A stretch of 64,000 nt of DNA, from contig JACDQD010000004.1 in the NCBI GenBank assembly GCA_019843655.1, forward strand, positions 6,262,001 to 6,326,000, written 5' to 3'. The notes beneath the pieces are model-generated. The model was not told the DNA's origin and searched no databases. It saw nothing but the letters and a program-made list of their open reading frames with translations. This DNA comes from Lethocerus indicus (lineage: Eukaryota; Arthropoda; Insecta; Hemiptera; Belostomatidae). Shown piece after piece: positions 14,223-28,325 of this stretch. Positions within the stretch are counted from its first letter, which is position 1; the number at the start of each line of letters is the position of its first letter. The position numbers and the translations under genes were made by a program.

Positions 14223-14635
14223 TACCGTGGATTTCGTGTGTTTCTGTCTCCACTCGCTGGTTTGGTCTTTTGCTATACCGGTTTCGGCTGCTCGCCGAGT
14301 AGCGGTGTTAGTCACTTTTGGCACTTTCGATGTTGTTTTGGCATCCTCACTGCACCGTCACTGTCGCTAGTACTGTGGTTGTAGTGTCTTCAGTTTGATG
14401 CGCTACTAGTTTCAACGGTACGGCGCACCTAATACTAGCCCGCAACACAGGTCTGTCTTACATTTTAGTATTAGCGCCCTACATATAGCGCCTCACAGTG
14501 CAGTGAGGATGCCCAAACAACATCCAAAGTGCCAACAGTGACCAACACCGCTACTGAAGATGGCGAACAGCCGAAACCGGTCTAACAAAAGACCAAACCT
14601 GCGAGAGGAGACAGAAATACACGAAATCTACGGTA
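14223..14635. mobile_element. Foldback element or long hairpin-RNA locus
   Basis: The left arm (14223-14354) and right arm (14498-14635) are inverted copies, close to 90% identical by eye, with a 6-base insertion in the right arm. The shared outer end begins TACCGT and arm sequence includes ACCGGTTTCGGCTG. The 143-base spacer holds a second, smaller inverted repeat (CTAATACTA facing TAGTATTAG, near 14,430-14,475). No transposase frame is present. It fits a non-autonomous foldback/MITE. If transcribed, it would fold into a stem of about 130 bp, like endogenous hpRNA loci that feed siRNA pathways. Target-site duplication was not found. Confidence 0.7.
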
Positions 14636-16624
14636 AAGCAGTAGTTGTTTTAGCCTATTGCAATATAATATACAATATATAATTTGTTGTTAAGAATACG
14701 TTCAATACCTCCTAAACTCGAATCGTAACAATAAAATCGGCCCCTCGAAATACTTTTCAAGAAAGTTACCACGCTTCATGTGGGCCCAAACTACACTTTA
14801 ACTGTGCCCCAATTCCAGTTCTGGGGGCGGGGCGGAGTCATTCATTCCTGAACAATCGACAAACATTTCGTTCCTAGAACAAAACCACTTGACTTACAAA
14901 GCAAATATTTCACAATAACCGGGTATTTATTTACGGAGGAATAGGGAGAGCATTCGCCAATTTTGTTTAAATAGACGATTAAAAATGGCAATATTAATAA
15001 CGGATAAAAATACTGTTGTAGATGTCCCCAATCTGCACTATTAATATTTGAACAACTCTTCCTGAAGGAAAACAAAGCAAATATCTGTCACCGAGACGAA
15101 GAAAACGACTGAAATAGCCAACCAATGACTGAAATATTAAAGTGAAATAAAAAAAAAGAGTTTCATCCAAAGATAAAAGCTGGAATCTCATGATTCAATT
15201 ATTAGACAAGAAGGGAAACGGATTTTAGCGATGTCAGAAATATCCTCCTCTCTTAAATTTCCTTAAAAGCAACGATCTTAATAACTAAATAGTTGGAAAG
15301 TTAAAACATTTGTGTAATTAATTTCTAATTCAATAAATGCGAGTTATGTTATGTCCGATATGAAATTAATAATGAAAGAATAAATGGGCCCAAAATTATA
15401 ATTTTTTCCAATTTTTAAAATTATTATATTTTCAAGTGCGTTAATAATTAATGATAATTACAAAAACATGTCAGAGTACAACATAACAAATAACGTAGGA
15501 CAACGTACCAGGATAGGCTAAACAGAAAATCGAAACTAATCAGATCTTGAAAAAAATCGTGTGGTCGCGAAATCGAGCAAGAGTTACGACATAGATAGCT
15601 GGAGATTCATTTATTGAAAAACCATAACTTACAATCCCGAGAGTAATTGTATCTGAGATTCGTACTTTTATTTAGTATCGATTCCTAAACCCAACATCCT
15701 CATTCCAGGAAAGAAGGAAATATAAATCAATTTTAGCCAACATATTACAGCCATTATTAAAAACAACGATCAGCTTCGCATAACTCATTATATCATGACA
15801 GAAATTGAACGGGAGCCAAGCTGGGTGACAGAATCATTTTAACATCGCGACCCCAAATAAAAGTTCCTATACAAGGCCATAAGCAATAATTCTTCATCGC
15901 CAACAAAATAATGAATACGCAGTGTGATTTGGTCGGACTCAAACGCTTTTAGATTACAAAAAAATAGCTTAGCATTCAGGGTAACATTAAATGTTTGATG
16001 ACAATATTTTAGGAAGGTCTACAATCAGTGATAAATTTATTGATGGACAAAATCGTTGAGCTGTATCTTCGGCGGGATAAAAAAATTGAAATAAATAAAA
16101 AATATATAAATAATAGAAATAAAAGTAGACAATAGAAATAAAAATTTACAGGAGGATGTTAACAAACAGAGGACTACGTGATTGCCGACATATTATTCGT
16201 CGCAGACATATTGGAGAAATAATCGTACAGAAAACGTTCTCCATAGTTTCTGACTCCGTATTTCACTTTAATGCAACTCATTATCCGTACATTAATTTAT
16301 TCTCAGGATCTGGGAGAAAAAGTTTGATTTAATTTCTTATCAAGAAAACGAAATTCAACCTCGGTGGTAATAATAAAGATCATTCCTTCTCTTCTCCCTC
16401 CATTCATCCCACCAACGATTCGCCCGGCCGAAGATAAATCAGTCCTGAAATTTTCCAAGCAGTGAGTTATTTACAACCGCGGGATACATACAGCCGGCCC
16501 GCACCACTCGTTTCCTTACTTTGGGAACCTTTCCAAGTTATTAAACGTAATAAATTTAAATTTGTCCCGGCACGAAACTGTAATATTTTAATGGGTTAAT
16601 TCGGTTATAAGGAAACGAAAAGGA

Positions 16625-16627
<3 letters not shown>
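14636..16627. other. AT-rich non-coding block, no gene seen
   Basis: No credible gene. A 13-base direct repeat (AATAGAAATAAAA) occurs at 16,112 and 16,131, 19 bp apart. Frames at 14,842-15,191 on the minus strand are hydrophobic-leaning but unrecognised. Confidence 0.55.

Positions 16628-16672
<45 letters not shown>
16628..16672. repeat. (GA)n microsatellite
   Basis: A 45-bp uninterrupted GA array on the + strand. Confidence 0.96.
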
Positions 16673-16674
<2 letters not shown>

Positions 16675-19600
16675 TGAGGGTGAGGAAGATGGAATGAGAG
16701 AACGCCCCACCACGCTCCTTCAACCCCCCACAACTCGAGATATAACTCGATTCTAATTCAGCTCTTCAATGGCAATTCGGAAGTTTCCCCTTAAGAGAGG
16801 GAATAATAAATAACTTCGCCCTAATATTTAGCGTTCGTTTTCTATTTAATAATGAGCATATAGATATAGCGAAAATAGGGATAAACATTTAAATCTAAGG
16901 AGTTCGTTCATTTCATAACATTAGAAACCTTTCTTGGATGACAAAAAAATGCAACGAAATTATATTTTAGGCCAATTTCAGTATCTATAACAAATTAATC
17001 ATTGAAACTAAGAAGCTTCAGAATATAAAATGCTATTAGTAGCTTGAAACTAGTAGTATATAAACATTCTGGTCTAATTGTACAGTCAAAAATTTATTTA
17101 CCTAATCATTAACTTCATTACTTGACTTGCACATTGAAAGCAACGAAACCAATTTGGTTGTGGCCTTTCTCCTCCAGAGAAAAAGTACAAGCCGAAAAAT
17201 AAACAGCAAAAGATCAATGCCTTCATTAAGACATACCCTAAGCGGAATTTCTAATTTGTATAAATAAATAGTTAGAGTACGAACGAAGAAGGAAGAGAGT
17301 GGTGATTCCTTTCGACTTCTTTAACTTATAACAGCGGAGGTTTTCTTCGTTAATAAGAGACTGCAACTAACGAACCTGAAGGAGGGTTTGCGATGGAGGG
17401 GGATGTCACCAATTAAACAAACGACCAAACGTGACTCGCATTTAAGAACACAGCAAGAAATAGCAAATCTAGTTTGGAATGTTATAGAAAATTATTTCTT
17501 CGGACTAAAATGGTAGAAGGGGGGCGATTTTATAAAAATACAATTTATTTTAAGTGCCCCGATCGAAGAAGAAACGTTTCTTTTTGTACGGTATTAGCGC
17601 CAGAATAACGATGGGGTTTGGTTATAATGACGATATTGCAGTTAAACATATTTTCCTGTATTCAAAAGCAACTGCTTGTACAGTAAATTGAATCGAGGGT
17701 TCGTTGGATACCATCTCTTTAACATAAATTTGTTATAGTGTGAAAATCCGAACATACAGTGGTTCCCGACTGAATATTTAGACAATATTCGTTATACGTA
17801 TATGTTCAAATATCATCATAAAACATGTGTTGTCCTTTCGCAGTACGGGTTTTTCTTCCGTACAATATGAACTCCTCACCATGGCGGAGGTAGAATGCTT
17901 TGCTCGAAAACGTTGAAAAGTATCCATAATGAAGATACCAGCAGCCGGAATGAGCTCACGATGAAGAGGAATAAATTAGTACAGATTTTAATGTTAAGGA
18001 AACGGTCGGCAGGCAGTATTGAAAGAAAAACTTTCACACAAAAAAAATTAAATGATCGATGCGTTGCAAGAGGTATATTATGGATAAATAACCTTAAACA
18101 ACTTCTAAAATTTATATTTATACTCCGGGCTCAGTTCGAGCGTCGAAATTTCCGCTGGCAAAAATATACGAGGCCCTAAAATTAATTTAACACGCAAAAT
18201 AGCCTTGCAAGGGAGAAAGGGAGGAACGCGATATCGGACATTTAAATCACTTTCGTATCAACTTGGCATCAAGCTATTAAGTAAAAGGTGGAGAGTGGGG
18301 GGGAGAAGGGTCTTGCAAAATTATGATACAGTGTGCGCAATCTTCACGGAGCTCGGGGCGTTAAAACTTATGAAGCCCCTTGCAAAATATGGGATTACGA
18401 GAAAGGAGGGTGAGCAGGGAGGCCTTCGGAAAAAACCGTTCTGCGCCCCGAGAATCTGGGTATATATTAGGAGCGTATTTCACCGCTTCTTCGCATCCCC
18501 CTCCAACTTCTCTCAATACATTTTCCTCCCTTTCGATAAAGATGATAATAATAAAAGAAAATAATAATAACCGCTTTTTCCCTCCCTCTTTTCAGGGCAT
18601 AATTCCTCTCGATTTCTGGTACACAGAATAGAATCGGATAAAATCGTTCTTTTTGTAAAATTAGTATTCTCGAATTTTCACATCAATCGTCTTCTGTTCT
18701 AGTGTTCTGGGTTGTTGCTTTTTTATGAATTATAAAAGACGTTTTATTCATTACTAATTATCAACTATCAGATGGTTACTACGCAACGATTCCTTAATGC
18801 AGTGAAGGTCGATATCGTTCCCGGAATAAAAATATAAAAATGGTTAAATGAATCGGAATTAATACGGACTACGTCAATTTATCCTATTTTTATACCTTGA
18901 AAATTATACTTGACTATACTCGACAATTTCCAATGATTAAAATAAAAATTCCGTTGACTCTAAGATAATCTGATTTAAAGTACAATAATAACAGTTAGTC
19001 ATGCAGAAGGGTTTTAACCATCATGAAACTGGAATAAAATTCATATTGTCCACTAATTCAGAACATCCGGGTTTTGTCAATTTTATTTCGTAACGGCGGT
19101 TCATCTACCACAAAAAAAGGACCGTGCAAAACGGATATCCGACAAGGACAAAAAATAAATGTAAGCACAGAGTAACAATCAATTGTGTTGTAAAACTGCA
19201 GGCTATAGTCAGGGTGTCCTCGAAAAGGTAGGTTTTACGTGGTCGGCAGACTACACGAGAACCGGGGGAGGGATTAACGGAGGGCTACTGGGCCAGGGAA
19301 GGCGCGTATCGGCCCACGGTCACTAATCCTCGTGCCGCGCTCGCTCGCTGCCGGGTACAAGTATGTGTTTTTGTGCAGTAGCCAGCCGGAGGGCGGGAGG
19401 AGGGAGGGGTTGTAGGACGAGGGGCAGGGGCGTGGGAGTCGGTCAGTGAGTTAGGGCGGGCTTGCCAAACCTGGCCACCCTCCCGCAGAAAACCGGGGCC
19501 ACTTGGCCCTAGCCCAAATCGCGAAATCAATTCCCAATTTGTATTCCTCCAAGCCCGGGCAACACTACCCTCAATAACTAAAGGTTCGTCCCACCGACAG

Positions 19601-22600
19601 TAATTTCGGCCCGAGGGATGAGGACTGAGACATTAGGCCACCCCGAATCATAAATCATAGATCTCGACCCCACACCCCCCCCCCACCCCTCCTATCGGAG
19701 CTAGACCCTCCCAACTAAAACTTGGGGTTGCAAGGCGTCTAACTGCAATTAACCAAATTAACGGGGCGGAGAGGGGGCGAGCAGGAGGAGGAGGAGGCGG
19801 ACCGCCCCGGCACCGGCTCAGCCAATCCCGGCTAATAGCTAATGGGAGGAGGATAATAGTTTGGAAGTAATCGCCTAAATTATTGGCCGGCCCCCTCGAC
19901 CCCTCGCCGAAACTGACCCCTTCCCACGTAGATGAAAATGGGATGTTTCCCAATGTTATAAAGGGGGAGGAGGGACAGTTTTCGTGGAAAAAACGACCGA
20001 TCAATGCCTATACGATTGCGATAACACGGATTACCGACGCGGTCCAGAATAGGAATAATGAACTTAACCCGGGGATAAATTTTATAGGTTCATTGAACCT
20101 AGTTTGAAACTGTAGATGATACATAGCGTGAAATAACTTTCCGCATGGGCGAATTTCACACTGTACACACTGGAATGTTGTGATTAATCGTCATAAATTG
20201 TTATTAATAATATACAATATACTCCTAAGAATAAAATCAATTTAAAAATCTTTCTTTTTTTTAAAAAGCTAAAAAGCTTTCAATATTTCGGTTTTATTTC
20301 ATAGATCATTAAATGGATTTGGTTAATTCATTTCGATTATGAATAACTATTGTTAACTTCTGAGCCATTGTAATAAAAGTTAAATGATTAATAATTAATA
20401 TTATGTGATTGATAATTAATGTTATGTGATGGCTGCCTACTGGCAGGACACTGTCATCTGACGGTAGCCCTGTGAAGTAATATGTTACTATGCATAAAGT
20501 ATGTCTGGATTAAATACACAAATATGAAACTACAGATTTAAGAATGTACTCCTGGAGACTTTCAGTCGAAACCGAGAGTTTTAGAAAGAAAGTGGTGGGA
20601 GAAAAAACGTTTCCAGGTCGGATGTTAATGTCCGTTGTAGAGCAAGGGGGTTGGGGAGGAACAACGTAATAAATCATGCTCCTGGAAGGGGGAAGGGGAT
20701 ACAGTACGGACCGAGGGGTAACTTTCAACCCCCTTCCCCTACACTTTACCTTCCTCAGTCGTACGACTAATTAACGCACAACCCCTTCCGAGCCACCCCC
20801 GCCCTCCTTAAGAAACCTGCCGCCTGCCCGGGGGTTAATTTACACTAAGGGGGCGCTCACTACTTCACCCCCCACCATCGCCGGGCTCCTCGAGACGTTA
20901 GGTGAAAACGATAATGGCGGTTCTACCCCTTTAGGGAGGGGGAGGGGGTGCTCTGCGAAACTACCTCTTCGATCGGGGGCAGTGAGGGGAAGGTTGTAAC
21001 CCTCCCCCAGTGAAAAATGGTCGGGGGGGCCCGGGGCGGTTCGACGTCGAAAGTGTTTGAGGGGGTGAAGGTAAGAACCGGGGGGCGCAAAAAGAAGGAT
21101 GGTCTCCAATTCTCCTCGGCACCGGCGCCTCCGCACGAATATATTTTTTTATTTTTTAGTTTTATAAGCCAAGATTTTTCAAAGCTTAAAATACAAGAGA
21201 AAAACAGGGCAAAATATTAAAAACTCACTCAACAACTGTACGGCGGTGATTTTCTATTCCAGTAAACCGGTCAAATTCAAATGATCGGGTTTGATATATT
21301 TGCGATTAAATCTCGTAAATGCGAAATGAAAATTAAATTGTATATGGTCTTTGATTAGTGTTAAAGAACATGGTAGTTTAGAAGAACTGCATTCAGTATT
21401 TCTACATTTAGACAAACTACAGTTAGTGAACTTATGTATGTTGGATAGTTTATGGACGGTATTGACTTATTGAATATGAAGGATCATTAGCTCAATAATT
21501 AATAATCACATATTGTCCGAATTGAAAATCAAAGAACGACATATTTTCAGATTGTACCTTGAATCGTCCCGTCAGACATATCTCATAACTACTAAATAAT
21601 CGGTTTCGATCTAAGTAGCTAAAAGAGGACAGTATGGCTAGCAACCTGACAATGGAAGGCCAATTAACCGAAACATGTCCAGCAAAAGAAAACAAGGGAG
21701 GGTGTTCGGGGAGTTAGGCGGCGAATACGAAGAAATGTGTATGGGATTTTGTTGGCAACCGCTGGAGAATACCACTTTGGTCTGCTCGGTAGGAGCCCGC
21801 AAGCAGGCGACAGCGCCATACATAGAACAACAAGCGATACACGGGCCGTTGTAAAATATATCGGAGACCAGGCCGGTTGGCAGAGGGGACAAGAGAGCAG
21901 TAGGGAAAAAAGGAAAACAAGAACACTTTTTCAGTTATAAACGATGGGCCCGGGGCATGGGGGGCTGTTTAAAAGGGGCTAATGGGGCTTGACCGCAATG
22001 GTATTTTACCACCGTAGGGAGAGCGTGGGAGGGAGGGGCATTTGACATAGTGTTTAGAATTCTGGCTCGACGACAAAATATCTCCGCAAAAACACTCAAA
22101 AAAGCGTCGAATATTTGGCTATTGAAAAAGGCTTTTCGAATAGAGATATAACTTACCCGCGGCGTTGGAGGGGAAAAAACACAAAGATGAACGTTTCCTG
22201 AATTCGCCCAGTACTGGTGGCGATTGGAAAAACATTAGCTTTTAAAAAGCCCTCGAAGAATATTATACGAGGCGCTCGTATTTCTGGAACATTGTTACTG
22301 GTAACGATGGGTCACCGATTTTGAAATTTGACCTACGCAGATTCTAAAACAAATGTCAGCTAGGAGAAATTGTACTAAAACTTTGTAAAAGTAGTGGAAT
22401 TTATGTAAATGTTTATATACACTGAAATTCCATTTACCGGTGATACGGTTACACTAAACATATCGCTTTTAGCTCTAAGTAGTTCGAGGATTACAACTTA
22501 ATAGTACAAATTTAACGAGATCGAAAAAATTATTGCATAAATTTCGTCAAATGTTCGGACTTGTCATGCCGGTGGGAATGAAGTAGCATACATACTATTA

Positions 22601-22684
22601 TGTTGAAATACTGAGTCGTTTAATAATATTTATAGACTATAATGGCTCACCCATCTTCCGTACATCATTCACAGGTAAAAATTA
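16673..22684. other. Non-coding block with GC-rich islands
   Basis: No gene recognised. Basic frames at 17,895-18,179 and 18,205-18,564 (+) have no domain that I can name. GC-rich, CpG-containing islands lie at 19,220-19,920 and 20,640-21,130. The first includes a long C tract near 19,672-19,688, a likely sequencing weak point. These islands could be regulatory. Confidence 0.55.
20386..20427 (+). repeat. Two-copy 21-bp tandem repeat
   Basis: Copies at 20386-20406 and 20407-20427 differ at two positions. Each contains ATAATTAAT, a homeodomain-type core, so the duplication doubles a possible binding site. Confidence 0.7.
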
Positions 22685-22714
22685 ACTCACCTGAAACAAA
22701 AGAACGTATATTAG
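22685..22714 (-). promoter_or_regulatory. Recursive-splice (ratchet) site 1
   Basis: The minus strand reads TTCTTTTGTTTCAG|GTGAGT, with the junction between 22691 and 22690. Eleven of the 12 bases before AG are pyrimidines. A CTAAT branch-point match lies at 22714-22710, with no intervening AG before the acceptor. The acceptor is followed at once by a strong donor, giving a zero-length exon, the defining form of ratchet sites in long fly introns. It lies about 34.5 kb downstream of the exon 1 donor on the same strand. Confidence 0.6.
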
Positions 22715-25079
22715 ACTTTCACAGTGAACAAAATTGCAAATAAGTTAATAAAATATTACACCAACTGTTAAATGCATTCGTTTTGTAAATTGAATATTTG
22801 TATGTATTTTTACATTGATATATGCACGGTAGTCGTGAGAACGGCAATGACCCAGTATTTTTCCGGTTCTTTTAATTTGTATGAACTATTTAAGCTATTA
22901 ACACCTAAGCATTCCTTTCGAGTAAATGTAAATACTTTTACGATTAATTAAATAAAGTTATTATTTATTATTATTTTCCCATTTGAAATATTAAATTTAG
23001 AAACTGGCAAATTCGAGTTAATTCATGGAAGCTGCTTTCGTCAAGAACGATTGTATTTGTTTTCATAATAGAATTTGTTTTCCTGCAGCTTTTCTATAAC
23101 ATAAAACAGCGTTGAAAGATTTCCGTGGCCTCACTAGTCGTATTTAAAAAAACCGTAGGACACTCTCACGCCAGTTTTCGGGGGAGAATAAGGGGTTGAT
23201 TCACCCTCATGAAGCGCTCAGTACAAAGGGGCGACCCGACCCACCCCCTAAAACCGACCCCCGGCGACCGATCCGAATGCTGCGTGGATATTTATGTGCC
23301 GGGGACCTCCCAGGGACCCGCTCCGGGGTCGCTTTATGGGGGCGAGGGTGGGGGCAGGGGGCTGCATTATTTATTATTTAACCCCCCGAGGGGACAGAGG
23401 TCCCTCTAACCCCTCGCTAGATAACCCCCCTCCCCGAACGGGCCACCGAAACAACACAACTACTCGGAAGCCTCTCCCGGACAAACTGTGTTGCCAATTA
23501 ACAAATTCCCTCCGGTTGTTTATTTTATGTACACTGAAAAGAACTACCAAAAATCTCACGTTTTAAACATTTAGCTTGACTGTGGCAAAATGATACGGAG
23601 ACGTAGATACTACGGTTACTCGCCATAATCAGACACACGACCATTTTTCGGACTCATTCTGAAGGGGTTGAAATTAGGGATGTAATAAAATTTAAAAATT
23701 TTATAATTCGGATATCGTACATTGTTCATTGAATTCGTAGTTAGCTGGAATTGGAAACAGTGAATAATTCTCCTCAGGAAAAATAGTATTGTGGTCAAAA
23801 GAAAAATCAGAACGAAATAATATTCGTATTGAATACATTCATATTAATACAATATTGTATTCCGGAATCTGCACAGTCTAGTGTGTAAAACAATATTAAA
23901 CAAACATGACTGGCAAGTGACGCTCTACACACGGGCACGGGCGATCATTAGGATTCGTCACTGAAAAATTCGTTTGCCCAATACTCCTTTGTGCCTTTCC
24001 CACAAATTAATTGAGGAGCGAGAGAGAGAGCGGTATGGAAATTGGATCCCGGCCGCGAAAATAGAGCGGAATTAGAGCCCGTCGGGGGTTTAGGCCACTG
24101 TCCCCTTACCCGGGGAGGGTTATGGCAGAGAGGTATAAACGTGAGTGCAATGTTTGGGCGTGTCGAGAGGGGGGTGGCACCAATTATTTGTAATGCGTCA
24201 CAGAAATAATTAAAAGGGCCGACTGAAAGGGGGAGAAAGAGCGAGAGGATGGTGTGGGGGCGGAGTGGGCGGCGGCGGTAAAACCCTCGCCAACACGAAC
24301 GTTTTATACAATTTTTCCCCGGAGTTGATAATGAGGGGAGGCTCGCACCCATATCCACACACCCATGCAGATATATTCGGAGTATTGGCCGTATTTTGAA
24401 TAAATACGTCGTCCTGTCACTATCCTCTGCCCACTATGCTTATTTTACGATATAATTCCCAATATAGCACTGGGATCTTTCCCATATCGCATATACTACT
24501 AATACGAGAGCTGCCAAAGTCAAAAGAGTTTGAAAAAACATTTAACCGGCTGTGTTAAAACTACGGCCGCCCTAACATTTTGTTAAAATTTATGCCCCGC
24601 AGTGGGCGACGTGGGTTGATTGATCGATAGGACAGGAATTTGTGTACATTAATTATTTATCAGGTGATGTAGCCGGGGGGTGGCAGGGCGGGGAGAAGGG
24701 AGAGGGGGTAGATTTAAATCAAGCATTAGCCACCCCCCGCCGCCACAACCAACCCCCTTCCAACACTACCAACCCCCCGCGTCCCGTCCCATCCTGAAAA
24801 CGTCGGCCTGGCTTAGAATTCAAAATTAACTTCCATTCTGTTAATTAGGACGTGGGCGAAGGGCTCTGTTTTTGTAGAACGTGGTCTGTCGGGGGATGGG
24901 GCGCTAATCAAAAATTTTCGAGTACAATTTGCATAGCAGAGTCCCCCCCCCCCACCACACCAGAAACCCATTGCGGGGGACTGCAAATTTACGAGGGTGG
25001 GAGGCGGAGTTTATTTCACGGTTTTAAAATAATTGGTCGGGATTACTCTTCTTTTTTTTAAATAGGCCCATCCTATATA

Positions 25080-25082
<3 letters not shown>
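22715..25082. other. Non-coding block, no gene seen
   Basis: AT-rich up to about 23,150, then GC-rich with G and C runs at 23,330-23,440 and 24,660-24,790. A quadruplex-capable stretch lies at 24,675-24,708 and a C run at about 24,943-24,953. The 136-codon minus frame at 23,948-24,358 is unrecognised and lies in GC-rich DNA where stop codons are rarer. Confidence 0.55.
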
Positions 25083-25125
<43 letters not shown>

Positions 25126-25141
25126 TATATATATATATATT
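25083..25141. repeat. Interrupted (TA)n microsatellite
   Basis: A TA array of about 40 bp, then a short CACTA interruption, then a further TA run to about 25,141. Confidence 0.95.
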
Positions 25142-28112
25142 AGAGAGTCGTGAATCGTATCCCATAGTCGATAGAATGTTTAATGAATGTTCTACTGGAC
25201 GATCACTGTCTTGATCTAGACAGAACTATCCACAATTTCCGAATTCGATATTTTGCCACCAAATCATGAACGGATTTTACCTCATGATATGTCGCATTGA
25301 TGTATACAAGAATTGAATACTGTTGAGAACGTCTGTAAAATTAAATAAGCTCCAATATTTCCCCTTCCTTCTTCTGATATACTGTACATTATAGGATTTA
25401 GATTTCTTTGTTCCGTGGTTATAGTGTGCGGTTTCAGTTGTTCGATGTTGATAGACCATAAGAAAAAGTTCTTGTCACGAATAAAAGTGGGCGTAACTAT
25501 ATAGTGTTGATTACTATTAGTTTGGAAGGGAACTGATGATTATTAATTAATGACCATTCGCTATTAATTCGCGTCTCAATTAGTCTATTGGACGCTCGAG
25601 ACAGGCCAGGAAAAGGAGAATTGATAAAGGAAAGAAATAGTACAGTGGATTAGGGAAAGCGTGTGCGCAGTTTGGAGTTCAGAGAAAGGGGTTGAGGGGG
25701 AGGGACGGCCTATCATATGTGGATCTAAATTGGAGCCGCGGGGGTCTCGAGCGCTCGTGTGTGCTATATGAATCACAAGGACACGATCTAAAGATAATTT
25801 ACCCCACCCCCCGGGCATATTACATTTTTACTTTTTTTAAGCTGGTTCAGGTAGTTATTACCGGCAAATTTTCGTAGCCAGATAAGAGAGAGGGAATTAA
25901 AACGACCAGGAAGGGCGCAGGAGGTAATGATATCGCGAGAGGGATACTTAAACAGTGGACTAATGAGCCAGGAAATGACTTATGCATGTGTCGAAACCCT
26001 TTGAATAAAGTTGTAAGTATATATTCCGGCTTTCATATCGGGACAAATAAATATAAATTATACGAAGAGAATATTTTGTCATTGAGAAAAAAGATACTTT
26101 TTAATACTTAATACTTGTACAGAACCGATAGACTAAAATTTAAATGAAAAGTGTTAGTTTTAATTCCCTCTGTTTAAAATCTTGAAATACACGAAATTAC
26201 CTTCATATTCTGCCAATGCCTGTATGCCGACTTAGAATGCACTCCTTAAAAAGGGGCTCACGTTAAATAATATACGTCATAATACATTTCTGATTATCAT
26301 ACATATTATGCATAGTGTGAATGTTATTATACGATGGAGTATGAGAACCTAACGTTCAGGTTCTGTTCTGACCTTTCATATCAGAATGTTATAAATGGTA
26401 TGATTTTATTTCCGAATAAATTCAGATATTGGTAAAATATATAATCCGCGAATATATATACACACACACACAGACCTCAAATCCTGATTTAGTTTCCGAG
26501 CAGAAAGAGCGTCCATTTTACGAATTAAAAGATTAAATACTTTATAATAAATTCCATCATGTTTTAATATTTATCAACCCTCTTCCGAACTAATAATAAA
26601 TAATGTTCCATTTTAAATATAAATGATTATGAAACGGAAATTGATCAATAGCATTAATTATTAGTAAAATGTTCTTTTTCGCCTCTCGAATAATTAAACT
26701 CCCCTGATCGACTATATTATAACATCGCGCATTTGAAAAATGTTGTTCTCAAATAAGAGAAATAATTAAATTTCAGTAAATACCCTCGTGAGTAATTTTA
26801 TTTTACAGGGGCCATGATTATGTTCAAAGCCTAAGAACTCCTTGAATTTCACCGTTGCAACATCAATCGACACGATTACCATCGATTTAAAAGGAAATGG
26901 TAATATTTCGAAATTTGTAATGGTCAATATACCTCAGAAATTGGAAAAAGTTTTATTCACCGTCGGGCATATTCAGTTTTGCGCAAAATGTAAAAGCGGT
27001 TTCATTCATAAAAGCGGTAAACTGAGTTTCCGGTTCGAATTAAAAGCGTAGGTTGTACATTTAAAACCCGATGTCAATATTTAATTATTATTCATGACTT
27101 TCTTTAATGTCGCCTAACGAAATTAAGCCCGGGACTATCGGGTCGTATGCATTCATGAATTATATTATGAAGGGTGGGTGTTATATACAGGTATTCTAAA
27201 AAAAATGAATATAAAATGATTTAATGGACAGTACCTGAATTTTAACCATTCCACCGTATAGACTTCAAGGGGAATAATTAGGGCATAACCCCCTAATTTA
27301 GATAAAGTGAAATTATTGTTCCGAATACAATATACATTGTTACAATTAAAAACAATTTTGCCGCATTCCTGAACGCGTGGGAATTTACATAGTCAACGGA
27401 AATTTACTAGCCTGGATTGTTATCGAGTTGCCTGGTGCGATGCAATATAGATTTGCCCATTATTCATCGTGAAGCGATCTCTATCAATCCTAGTACTGAC
27501 TTCGTTTACTGGATAAGGAGTAATTGAAAGAATGTCCGATAGTGATGAGGCCAATACACCGACTTTTCCTCAATTACAAATTTCTACTGAAAGGGTTTCC
27601 ATTCTGTCAACGTGTATGATCCATACACTGAATCTAATTTGACTCAATTTTGTAATGCAAATGTATAACAATTACTTCCATCTTACGGAAGAATTTAATA
27701 AGTCATTTTGGTTGTTTAATTCCAACTGCGGTACCCAGAGTAGGTTGGAGAATTCCAATTTATATCAGCCCATTGCAGATACTGGATTTGAAAGCAATCC
27801 CATGCACAAAAATGGTAACTGAACGTAGATTATTCTCCATCAGTGGAAAACAAAATACATTTATCATACCCGCTATTCTACGGATGTATTTTATTTATGG
27901 TATAATAACAAATTTGTTTGAGTGGAACAAAATCGCCGGCGTTGGCCGCGCTATTTATAAAAGGCGCGGCGGAGGAGGGAGCTAATTGAAATAGATGTAA
28001 TTCAGTTAACCGGGGAGGATGTCGAGGGGTCGGTGGGTAGGTGGGACCGGACGAGGCGGAGGGGCTCGGGGGTGGCAAAAGTCCGGTCCCGAAGTTTCAG
28101 AAATTCGGAGCT
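25142..28112. other. AT-rich non-coding block
   Basis: No gene seen. Short mixed TA/CA repeats occur at about 26,452-26,471. AT-rich DNA with many TAAT/ATTA cores occurs at 26,520-26,800. The last 150 bases become CpG-rich. Confidence 0.55.
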
Positions 28113-28165
28113 GGGGGATGGGATGGGGATGGTGATGGTGATGGGGATGGGGGATGGGGTGGGGG
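28113..28165 (+). repeat. G-rich GGGGAT/GGTGAT minisatellite
   Basis: Tandem degenerate 6-bp units with at least six G tracts of three or more bases. They form a quadruplex-capable stretch within a CpG-rich patch. Confidence 0.8.
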
Positions 28166-28299
28166 CGTAATTGTTATCTAAACTTTAATATTCCCCTCCG
28201 CCCACCCCTCAACACTCCCCACGGTCTGGCCCGAACTAAAACGCACCCCTCGTAAAGCGTCGATGTGGGGAGGGGCCTATCGATCCTGGTGAAATTCAA

Positions 28300-28325
28300 G
28301 GGGGTGCGGGGGTGGGGGTGCGGGG
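28300..28325 (+). other. Strong G-quadruplex motif
   Basis: G tracts of 5, 5, 5 and 4 are separated by loops of 3, 1 and 3 bases. It is the second quadruplex motif within 200 bp, in a CpG-rich patch. Confidence 0.75.
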
